Of a DNA stretch of 8,250 nt, positions 1 to 4,632 are shown one piece after another. The stretch comes from CAXSEF01 sp050955025. Lineage in GTDB: Bacteria; Pseudomonadota; Alphaproteobacteria; Acetobacterales; Acetobacteraceae. The DNA lies in contig JBPBQX010000027.1 in the NCBI GenBank assembly GCA_050955025.1, positions 1 through 8,250 of the forward strand. The letters are read 5' to 3'. Positions within the stretch are counted from its first letter, which is position 1, and each line of letters opens with the position of its first letter. The notes below the pieces were generated by a model. That model was not told the origin of the DNA, did no database searches, and saw only the letters and a program-made list of their open reading frames with translations. Position numbers and translations under genes: made by a program.

Positions 1-3
1 TCC

Positions 4-513
4 GTGCCGCGCGACGCCCCGCCCGGGCCGCCGCGCAGCGCCACCGAGGTCCTGTTCGAGCACCACCAGCTGATCCGCCAGCTGTTCGAGCGCACGCTGG
101 CGACCCCGGGCGAGGACCCGAGGCGCCACGAGCTGATGCGCACCCTGGCCTCGGAGCTCGACATCCACGAGGCCGTGGAGGACGCCATCTTCTACCCCGC
201 CGTGCAGCCGGTCAGCGAGGACGTCGACGTCGCCTACGCCGAGCACGGCGTGCTGGCCGACCTGCTCGCCGCCACCGTGAAGCTGCCCACCGCGGGCGCC
301 GCGTTCGGCGAGCACCTCCTGGCGCTGCAGTCGGCCTTCCTGCACCACGCCGGCTCCGAGGAGCGCTCGATGTTCGTCGAGGCCGGGCGACTCAGCGACG
401 ACAGGCTGGCCGAGCTCGGCCACCAGCTCGACGCCATGCTGGACGACGAGCGCACCTCGCGCTTCCGCCACGCCTTCCGCGCGCTCAAGATCAGCCTGCT
501 GGAAGGCCTCTGA
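4..513 (+). CDS. Hemerythrin-like HHE domain protein (5' end uncertain)
   Basis: This is a 169-residue, mostly helical protein with the histidine/acidic pattern of the hemerythrin HHE cation-binding family: H20-H21 in the first helix, H55-x3-E59 in the second, H81 in the third and H115-x3-E119 in the fourth. In this family such residues bind a di-iron centre used for O2, NO or redox sensing or for iron handling. The substrate here cannot be told from sequence. The protein is probably cytoplasmic, as no signal peptide or membrane segment is visible. The start used is a GTG at base 4, but the frame is open to the window edge, so the true start may lie upstream and no ribosome site can be judged. 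The first HHE histidines lie only about 20 residues in, so at most a short extension is expected. It converges on the SDR gene, 27 bases away. The family call is firm and the role is unknown. Confidence 0.85.
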   Translation: MPRDAPPGPPRSATEVLFEHHQLIRQLFERTLATPGEDPRRHELMRTLASELDIHEAVEDAIFYPAVQPVSEDVDVAYAEHGVLADLLAATVKLPTAGAAFGEHLLALQSAFLHHAGSEERSMFVEAGRLSDDRLAELGHQLDAMLDDERTSRFRHAFRALKISLLEGL

Positions 514-519
514 CCCGAA

Positions 520-540
520 CGGGGCGGGGCCCGCGCCCCG
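520..540. terminator. GC hairpin between convergent genes
   Basis: Arms CGGGGCG (520-526) and CGCCCCG (534-540) pair perfectly over 7 bp around a 7-base loop. The hairpin fills most of the 27 bases between the stop of the HHE gene (511-513) and the stop of the opposing SDR gene (541-543), which suits a shared bidirectional terminator. There is no T-tract on either side, so it does not fit the classical intrinsic terminator. In DNA this GC-rich, chance pairing is also possible. Confidence 0.4.
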
Positions 541-1431
541 CTACGCCCCGCCGCCTTCCTGCCGCAGCGTCGCCGCCAGCCCCTCGCGGAAGCTCGGATA
601 GCGCCACCGCATCCCCAGCGCCCGCTGCGTCGCCTCCGCCGAGACCCTGCGGTCCTCCGCCCAGAACGACAGCGCCATCCGGCTCATCCCCGCCATCGCG
701 ACCTCGAACGGCACGGCCGCCGGCGCCGCCACCCCCAGCAGCCGCGCCGCCTCGGCCAGCACCGCGGCGCTCTCCGCCGGCACGTCGTCGCTCAGGTTGA
801 GCACCCGCGGCCGCGCGACCCTGTCCTGCGCCGCCGCCGCCATCACCGCGCACGCGATGTCGTCGCGGTGGATGCGCCCGAACACGTGCCCCGGCTTGCG
901 CACCGCCTTCGCCCGCCCCGCGCGCAGCTCGGCGAACGGCGAGCGCCCCGGCCCGTAGATCCCCGCCAGCCGGAACAGGTCCAGCCGCGCCCCCGCCACC
1001 GCGCGCCAGTCCTCTTCCGCCGCCACCCGCCGCACCGAGCGCGGGGAGCCCGGCCGGACCTCGGTGCGCTCGTCCACCCAGCCGCCGCCGCGGTTGCCGT
1101 ACACCCCCGTCGTGGACAGGTAGCCCGCCCAGCGCAGCCCCCCCGCCGCGAAGGCCGCCGCGATCGCCGCCCCGTGCCGCGCCAGCACCGGGTCGCCCGG
1201 CACGCCCGGATCGGACTCCGTGGGCGCCGCCGTGCCCAGCAGGTGCGTGGCCCCGGCGAGCAGCGCCCCCGCGTCCTCGAACGCCACGGCCTCGACGCCG
1301 TCGGGCACCGCCGGCGCCGCGGCCGAGGCGCGGTGCGTGCCGCTCACCCGCCACCCCGCGGCGGCCGCCCGGCGCGCGACCTCGAGGCCGCAGTAGCCCA
1401 GCCCGAAGACGATCAGATGCGGCGCGCTCAT
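541..1431 (-). CDS. SDR-family NAD(P)-dependent epimerase/dehydratase-like protein (YeeZ-like)
   Basis: The 296-residue protein has an N-terminal Rossmann dinucleotide-binding motif G10-L-G12-Y-C-G15, following the strand HLIVFG. The segment YLSTTGVYG (104-112) followed by GGWVDE (116-121) is typical of atypical or extended SDR proteins resembling E. coli YeeZ. R-L-A-G-I-Y-G-P-G (164-172) and H-R-D-D (198-201) are further family landmarks. The usual SDR catalytic YxxxK is not intact, since Y111 is followed four residues later by glycine, so the catalysed reaction is unclear. The ATG at 1431 is chosen because the Rossmann strand begins within six residues of it and a strong GGAGG site lies 5 bases upstream. 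The open frame continues upstream, but that part is Ala/Gly-rich and overlaps the TPR gene. The gene is divergent from the TPR gene across 37 bases. Cofactor binding is likely and the substrate is unknown. Confidence 0.87.
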   Translation of the reverse strand: MSAPHLIVFGLGYCGLEVARRAAAAGWRVSGTHRASAAAPAVPDGVEAVAFEDAGALLAGATHLLGTAAPTESDPGVPGDPVLARHGAAIAAAFAAGGLRWAGYLSTTGVYGNRGGGWVDERTEVRPGSPRSVRRVAAEEDWRAVAGARLDLFRLAGIYGPGRSPFAELRAGRAKAVRKPGHVFGRIHRDDIACAVMAAAAQDRVARPRVLNLSDDVPAESAAVLAEAARLLGVAAPAAVPFEVAMAGMSRMALSFWAEDRRVSAEATQRALGMRWRYPSFREGLAATLRQEGGGA

Positions 1432-1460
1432 TTGCCCCTCCCCGGGCGGGCTTGTAGGAT
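1432..1460 (+). promoter_or_regulatory. Possible sigma70-type promoter of the TPR gene, placed for a near-leaderless mRNA
   Basis: TTGCCC (1432-1437), a 17-base spacer and TAGGAT (1455-1460) resemble -35 and -10 boxes (3/6 and 4/6 to the consensus). Only 8 bases separate the -10-like box from the ATG at 1469, so transcription from it would begin at or just before the start codon. The alternative reading is that AGGA (1456-1459), 9 bases before the ATG, is a Shine-Dalgarno site and the promoter lies further upstream inside the SDR gene. The whole 37-base divergent gap is too short for two ordinary promoters and leaders. This is an inference from sequence only. Confidence 0.3.
1437..1441 (-). 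promoter_or_regulatory. Ribosome binding site of the SDR gene
   Basis: Read on the - strand, GGAGG sits within a GGGGAGGGG run and ends 5 bases before the ATG at 1431. This is close to ideal anti-SD pairing and spacing, and it decides the start of the SDR gene against the longer open frame. Confidence 0.7.
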
Positions 1461-1468
1461 CGGACCCC

Positions 1469-2500
1469 ATGAGAATACGCCCGGCCCTCCCTGGTGGCGC
1501 AGCCCTGCTGCTGCTGGCGGCCGCTGTCCCGGCGGGCGCGAGCCCCACCGCGCCGCCCGGGCCCGGCCGCGCCGCCCCGTGGCAGCAGACCGCGCAGACG
1601 GCGACGCCGCAACCCTCCGCAACCGCCGCCCCGCACGCCCCCGCCCCACCCGCCGGCACGGCGGCGTCGCCCGACGCAGCCCCCGCCGAGGCGGCCCCGC
1701 CCGACGCGCCCGTCGTCACCTCGGCGGCCCCGCCCGCCGCCGCCACGGCCGCCTCCCCCGACGCGCCCGCCGACGCCGCTGCCGAGCCCCTGCCGCTGCC
1801 GCCCGTCTCGCCGCGCCTCGGCGAGGGCCGCGACTACGAGCACTGCATGGACATGATGGCCAGCGACCCCTCCGGCGCACTCGACTTCGCCGAGGCGTGG
1901 GAGGCCACCGGCGGCGGCGAGGGCGCGCAGCACTGCCACGCCATGGCGTCCATCGAGCTGGGCGACCCCGCCGCCGGCGCCGCCATGCTCGACCGCCTCG
2001 CCCAGAACAGCGCCGCCCCCGCGCTCACCCGCGCCGCCGTGTTCGGCCAGGCCGGCCGCGCCTGGATGATGGCCGGCGACGCCCCGCGCGCCTACGCCTC
2101 GGCCACGCTGGCCGCCACCCTCGCCCCCGACGACCCCGACCTGCTGATCGACCGCGCCGTCGCCGGCGCCACCCTCGGCCGCTTCCCCGAGGTCGTCGAC
2201 GACCTCACGCGCGCCCTCGACCTCGACCCGCGCCGCACCGACGCCCTCGTCTACCGCGCCGCCGCCCAGCGCCACCTCGACCGCCTCGACCTCGCCGCCG
2301 ACGACATCGACCGCGCCTTCGCGCTGGACCCCGACGACCCAGAGGCCCTGCTGGAACGCGGCATCATCCGCGAGCGCACCGGAAACCGCGCCGGCGCCCG
2401 CGAGGACTGGCAGCGCGCCGCCGAGCTGGCCCCGGACAGCGGCACCGGCGACCTCGCGCAGCAGAACCTCGCGCTGCTGGAAGCCGGGCCGGCAAGGTAA
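1469..2500 (+). CDS. Secreted tetratricopeptide-repeat (TPR) protein
   Basis: The 343-residue product starts with a typical Sec signal peptide: Arg residues at 2 and 4, a hydrophobic core AALLLLAAAV (11-20) and a likely cut after A-G-A (22-24). This is followed by about 90 residues of Ala/Pro/Thr-rich low-complexity linker (25-115), probably disordered. Residues 120-185 hold a helical segment with C126 and C156, which could form a disulfide in the periplasm. From about 190 to 330 there are four TPR-like helical pairs of about 34 residues, with landmarks such as ALDLDPRRTDALVYRA and AFALDPDDPEALLERG. TPR proteins act as protein-binding scaffolds, and no partner is encoded next door. The ATG at 1469 begins the signal peptide. 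The gene converges on fzlA. Envelope location and TPR content are well supported, while the function is unknown. Opposite-strand open frames across it are shadows. Confidence 0.87.
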   Translation: MRIRPALPGGAALLLLAAAVPAGASPTAPPGPGRAAPWQQTAQTATPQPSATAAPHAPAPPAGTAASPDAAPAEAAPPDAPVVTSAAPPAAATAASPDAPADAAAEPLPLPPVSPRLGEGRDYEHCMDMMASDPSGALDFAEAWEATGGGEGAQHCHAMASIELGDPAAGAAMLDRLAQNSAAPALTRAAVFGQAGRAWMMAGDAPRAYASATLAATLAPDDPDLLIDRAVAGATLGRFPEVVDDLTRALDLDPRRTDALVYRAAAQRHLDRLDLAADDIDRAFALDPDDPEALLERGIIRERTGNRAGAREDWQRAAELAPDSGTGDLAQQNLALLEAGPAR

Positions 2501-2552
2501 GCATGGGCTCTGCCCAAACCCGCCAGGGCGAGCCGCCCTGGACTGGCGTCAC
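2501..2552 (+). repeat. Two-hairpin 3'-end element, copy A (after the TPR gene)
   Basis: The element starts directly after the TAA of the TPR gene. Hairpin 1 is TGGGC (2504-2508), loop TCT, GCCCA (2512-2516). Hairpin 2 is CCAGGGCG (2523-2530), loop AGC, CGCCCTGG (2534-2541). A linker with ACCCG separates them and GTCAC closes the unit. Copy C after gltB matches it at 44 of 50 hand-aligned positions, and several differences are paired ones that keep the stems. No T-tract follows on either strand. Possible roles are Rho-dependent or stem-based termination, protection of the mRNA 3' end, or simply a dispersed REP-like repeat. Confidence 0.8.
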
Positions 2553-2566
2553 TTAAGGGATGCGTT

Positions 2567-2619
2567 CCAAGGGCGCAGCCTTTGGCGGAGTTTGAGGCGG
2601 AGCCTCAACCTTGCTTCGC
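2567..2619 (-). repeat. Two-hairpin 3'-end element, copy B (after fzlA)
   Basis: Read on the - strand from the fzlA stop: GAAGCAAGG (2617-2609), hairpin 1 TTGAGGC, loop TCC, GCCTCAA (2608-2592), linker ACTCCG, then hairpin 2 CCAAAGGC, loop TGC, GCCCTTGG (2585-2567). The order, loop size and the leading GAAGCAAGG match copy C after gltB, but the arm sequences have diverged. Hairpin 2 has one A.C mismatch on the - strand, which is a G.T wobble on the + strand. Copies A and B together fill nearly all of the 119-base gap between the convergent TPR and fzlA genes. Confidence 0.7.
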
Positions 2620-3288
2620 TCAGAAATCCAAGTCCGCGTAGTGCGCCGGCGGCGTGACGCCGCTGACGCGGTCCGACAGGAGCGGCCGGAAGCTGGGCCT
2701 GGATTTTACCCGCGCGTACCAGTCCCGCGCCGGCTGCGACAGCGACCAGTCCACGTCGGACACGAAGTCGAGCGACGACAGCTGCGCCGCCGCCGCGAAG
2801 TCCGCGAGCGACAGCGTGTTGCCCGCGAGCCAGGTCCGCGTCTCCGCCAGCCAGCCCAGGTAGGCCATGTGGTGGCGCAGGTTCGCGTATCCCGCGCGCA
2901 GCGCCGAGGCGTCCGGCTCGCCGCGCCCGCACAGCCGCTTCATGAACTTCTCGCCCAGCAGGTTCGCGGTGACCTCGGACGCGAACTTGCCGTCGAACCA
3001 CGCCACCAGGCGGCGCACCTCGACCCGCTCCGCGGCGCCGCGCCCGAGCAGCGTGGTCTCGGGGTACGTCTCCTCCAGGTACTCGCAGATGACCCCGGAG
3101 TCCGGCACCACGAGCCCGCTCTCCTCGGTGAGCGTGGGCACGGTGCCGGCGGGGTTCATCTCCATGTACTCGGGCCTGCGCTCCCAGACCTTCTCGACGC
3201 GCAGCTCGAACGGCAGGCGCTTCTCGGACAGGGCAAGGCGGACCTTGCGGGCGTAGGGGGACAGCGGGAGGTGGTACAGGACGCGCAT
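2620..3288 (-). CDS. fzlA: FzlA-like glutathione S-transferase-fold protein, FtsZ-associated
   Basis: The 222-residue protein has a complete GST fold. The thioredoxin-like N domain (about 1-80) begins MRVLYHLPLSPYARKVRLAL, contains N-P-A-G-T-V-P51 with the usual cis-proline, and D63-S64 where GSTs hold glutathione. The all-helical C domain (about 85-205) carries WLAGNTLSLADFAAA and the KSRPSFRPLL segment. The ending PPAHYADLDF resembles, from memory, the tail conserved in alphaproteobacterial FzlA. In Caulobacter, FzlA binds FtsZ filaments at midcell, affects their curvature and is needed for constriction; it is reported not to work as an ordinary GST. The ATG at 3288 is chosen because the first beta strand starts there and no ATG or GTG is apparent in frame just upstream. 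No Shine-Dalgarno site precedes it. It lies 86 bases after the DUF4336 gene on the same strand. A generic GST of this subfamily is the alternative. Confidence 0.82.
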   Translation of the reverse strand: MRVLYHLPLSPYARKVRLALSEKRLPFELRVEKVWERRPEYMEMNPAGTVPTLTEESGLVVPDSGVICEYLEETYPETTLLGRGAAERVEVRRLVAWFDGKFASEVTANLLGEKFMKRLCGRGEPDASALRAGYANLRHHMAYLGWLAETRTWLAGNTLSLADFAAAAQLSSLDFVSDVDWSLSQPARDWYARVKSRPSFRPLLSDRVSGVTPPAHYADLDF

Positions 3289-3295
3289 GGCCGGC

Positions 3296-3324
3296 GTTAT
3301 CGCACCATGAGACGGACGCGCCAA
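3296..3324 (-). promoter_or_regulatory. Possible sigma70-type promoter of fzlA, leaderless arrangement
   Basis: On the - strand TTGGCG (3324-3319), a 17-base spacer and GATAAC (3301-3296) resemble -35 and -10 boxes (4/6 each). The -10-like box ends 7 bases before the ATG, so the start of transcription would fall on or next to the start codon. The absence of any GGAG-like sequence upstream of this ATG fits translation of a leaderless mRNA. The alternative is readthrough from the DUF4336 gene with SD-independent initiation. This is an inference only. Confidence 0.4.
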
Positions 3325-3351
3325 GCCGATGCACGCATGGGTAGAAACATG

Positions 3352-3365
3352 CCCGCCCGGGCGGG
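3352..3365 (-). terminator. Palindromic GC stem after the DUF4336 gene
   Basis: CCCGCCCGGGCGGG is a perfect 14-base palindrome about 10 bases after the stop of the DUF4336 gene. On the - strand it is followed by CATGTTTCT, a weak T-rich run, so it could be an inefficient intrinsic terminator separating that gene from fzlA. The rest of the 86-base gap holds a weaker stem (GCATG 3335-3339 with CATGC 3348-3352) and the fzlA promoter candidate. A role as an operator is equally possible. Confidence 0.35.
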
Positions 3366-3374
3366 GCGCACGCC

Positions 3375-4505
3375 CTACCCCAGCAGCCAGCGCAGCGAGC
3401 GCCGCAGCGACGCGGTGCCGTCGCGCCCGAACCACGCCCCGTGCGCGAACACGACACGCTCCGCCCCCAGCGCCAGCAGCCGCTCCGCCGCCGCCCGCGC
3501 CTCCGCGCGCCGCAGCCGGACCACCGCGCGCAGGTAGGGCGGCGGCATCCCGTCCGGCGGCACCGAGCCGAACAGCCGCACCACCGGCCGCAGCGCCAGC
3601 GGCAGCTTCCGCGGCTCCAGGTTCAGCACCAGGTCCGTCAGCACCAGCGTGCGCGAGGCCGCGTGGAACAGCGCCACCTCGCAGAACCCCAGCCCGCCGC
3701 GCACCACGACCGGCTCGATCGCCCCGCCCCACGCCTCGGGCGCCTCTTCGCCGAGGTCGTGGTCGAGCCGCACGCCGCTCTGCCGAACCTGCCTGCGCTC
3801 GCGCAGCCCGGGCGCCGCCCAGGTCACGACCCCCGGCACGTGGCGCTGCCAGTCCTGCACGAACATCCAGTGCGCGACGTTGGGCGCGACCAGGTGGCGG
3901 ATCGGCCCGATGGCCTCGATCCGGTCGCGCAGGGCGAAGTCGAAGCGCGTCGGCGAGTGCAGCAGCACGGAGCCGTCCGGCAGGCGCACCACCGTCATGC
4001 GCACGGGCAGCAGCACGCCGGGCGGCATGGTCATCACGCTGTCGACCACGAACACGCCGTCCGCGACCTCCTTGGGCGTGTCGAGCGGAGGATACCCTGC
4101 GTCCGCCGGCGAGAGCCCCGTCCCGCCGAGCATCCGCGCCGCCGGGCCCCCGTCCTGCCCCGGCCCGCTTTCCGGCGCGGTGCTGGAGGCCGCGATCACC
4201 GCCAGCTCGCCCAGCCCGGCGGCGAGCAGCAGGAGGCGGCTCCCGGCCGGTTCGCGGCGCATGGTCAGGGCCGCGAGGCACAGCGCGAGCCCGCCGGCCG
4301 TGTCGAGCGCGAGGTGCTGGCGCATGGTGAGCACCGGCTTCACGCCGGCCTCGTAGTCGGTGAGCGGGGCGTATCCGAGGTGGATGGCGCTCGCCGTGCC
4401 GAGCACCCGGCGCACGGGACGCGACAGCCCCGACCCCGCGGCCAGCGTGCCGAGAAGCGAGCCGACCGCGAGGTCGATGGCGCCGTGCAGACGGGTGGAG
4501 ATCAT
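3375..4505 (-). CDS. DUF4336 (metallo-beta-lactamase-like) protein with N-terminal membrane domain
   Basis: The 376-residue product has two parts. Residues 1-110 contain about four hydrophobic segments (near 8-26, 32-47, 66-82 and 90-110) with polar marks at LTDYE (48-52) and H64-x2-L-D68, a pattern I associate with small stand-alone membrane proteins. After a Gly/Pro/Ser-rich linker (110-135), residues about 145-376 match my memory of DUF4336: LLHSPTRFD (181-189), APNVAHWMFVQDW (207-219), TWAAPGL (228-234), LVLTDLVLN (287-295) and VFAHGAWF (352-359). The DUF belongs to the metallo-beta-lactamase-like fold. The canonical HxHxDH is absent, while H183, H212, D291 and H355 remain as possible metal ligands. 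No reaction is known. The ATG at 4505 is preferred to a TTG at 4535 because GGGAG lies 6 bases upstream of it. The gene follows gltB by 127 bases and precedes fzlA on the same strand. Confidence 0.83.
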   Translation of the reverse strand: MISTRLHGAIDLAVGSLLGTLAAGSGLSRPVRRVLGTASAIHLGYAPLTDYEAGVKPVLTMRQHLALDTAGGLALCLAALTMRREPAGSRLLLLAAGLGELAVIAASSTAPESGPGQDGGPAARMLGGTGLSPADAGYPPLDTPKEVADGVFVVDSVMTMPPGVLLPVRMTVVRLPDGSVLLHSPTRFDFALRDRIEAIGPIRHLVAPNVAHWMFVQDWQRHVPGVVTWAAPGLRERRQVRQSGVRLDHDLGEEAPEAWGGAIEPVVVRGGLGFCEVALFHAASRTLVLTDLVLNLEPRKLPLALRPVVRLFGSVPPDGMPPPYLRAVVRLRRAEARAAAERLLALGAERVVFAHGAWFGRDGTASLRRSLRWLLG

Positions 4506-4511
4506 GGCGGG

Positions 4512-4516
4512 CTCCC
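4512..4516 (-). promoter_or_regulatory. Ribosome binding site of the DUF4336 gene
   Basis: GGGAG on the - strand ends 6 bases before the ATG at 4505. This spacing decides the start in favour of that ATG and against the TTG ten codons upstream, which would place the ribosome site inside the coding frame. Confidence 0.65.
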
Positions 4517-4573
4517 GGACGATACTCGACGCCAACGACGCCGCGCCGCCCGGGATGCCCCTGGAACTCCTTT

Positions 4574-4632
4574 GTGAAGCCGGTCCAGGGGCGGCTCGCC
4601 CCTGGCGGGTCCGGGCAGAGCCCGGCCTTGCT
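4574..4632 (-). repeat. Two-hairpin 3'-end element, copy C (after gltB)
   Basis: Read on the - strand from the gltB stop: AAGCAAGG partly overlapping the stop codon, hairpin 1 CCGGGC, loop TCT, GCCCGG (4625-4611), linker ACCCG, then hairpin 2 CCAGGGGCG, loop AGC, CGCCCCTGG (4605-4585), ending CTTCAC. Similarity to copy A may continue weakly into GTTCCA-GGGGC near 4557-4567. There is no T-tract after either stem, so an ordinary intrinsic terminator is not supported. The rest of the gap to the DUF4336 start (4506-4573) shows no convincing promoter. Confidence 0.8.

Noticed and set aside
491..2275. A 594-codon open frame on the - strand across the SDR and TPR genes
   Set aside because: It is a low-complexity Gly/Arg/Ala translation and runs across two well-supported genes in other frames.
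868..2556. A 562-codon open frame on the + strand across the SDR and TPR genes
   Set aside because: It is an Arg/Pro/His-rich shadow with no domain, antisense to the SDR gene and out of frame with the TPR gene.
3289..4281. N-terminal extension of the FzlA-like frame to 553 residues
   Set aside because: The extension overlaps the DUF4336 gene in another frame and is low-complexity, and the GST fold starts exactly at the ATG at 3288.
4506..4573. A promoter for the DUF4336 gene in the gap after gltB
   Set aside because: TTGGCG and TATCGT occur on the - strand near 4517-4537, but their spacing is far too short for a -35/-10 pair and no partner boxes were found at about 17 bases.
3329..4577. Several + strand open frames of 235-378 codons opposite the DUF4336 gene
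   Set aside because: All are Arg/Pro/Ala- or Ser-rich antisense shadows of a gene with clear family motifs and a good ribosome site.
4585..4605. Classical Rho-independent terminator after gltB
   Set aside because: The stem is strong but no T-tract follows on either strand, and the same unit occurs after two other genes, so it is described as a repeat instead.
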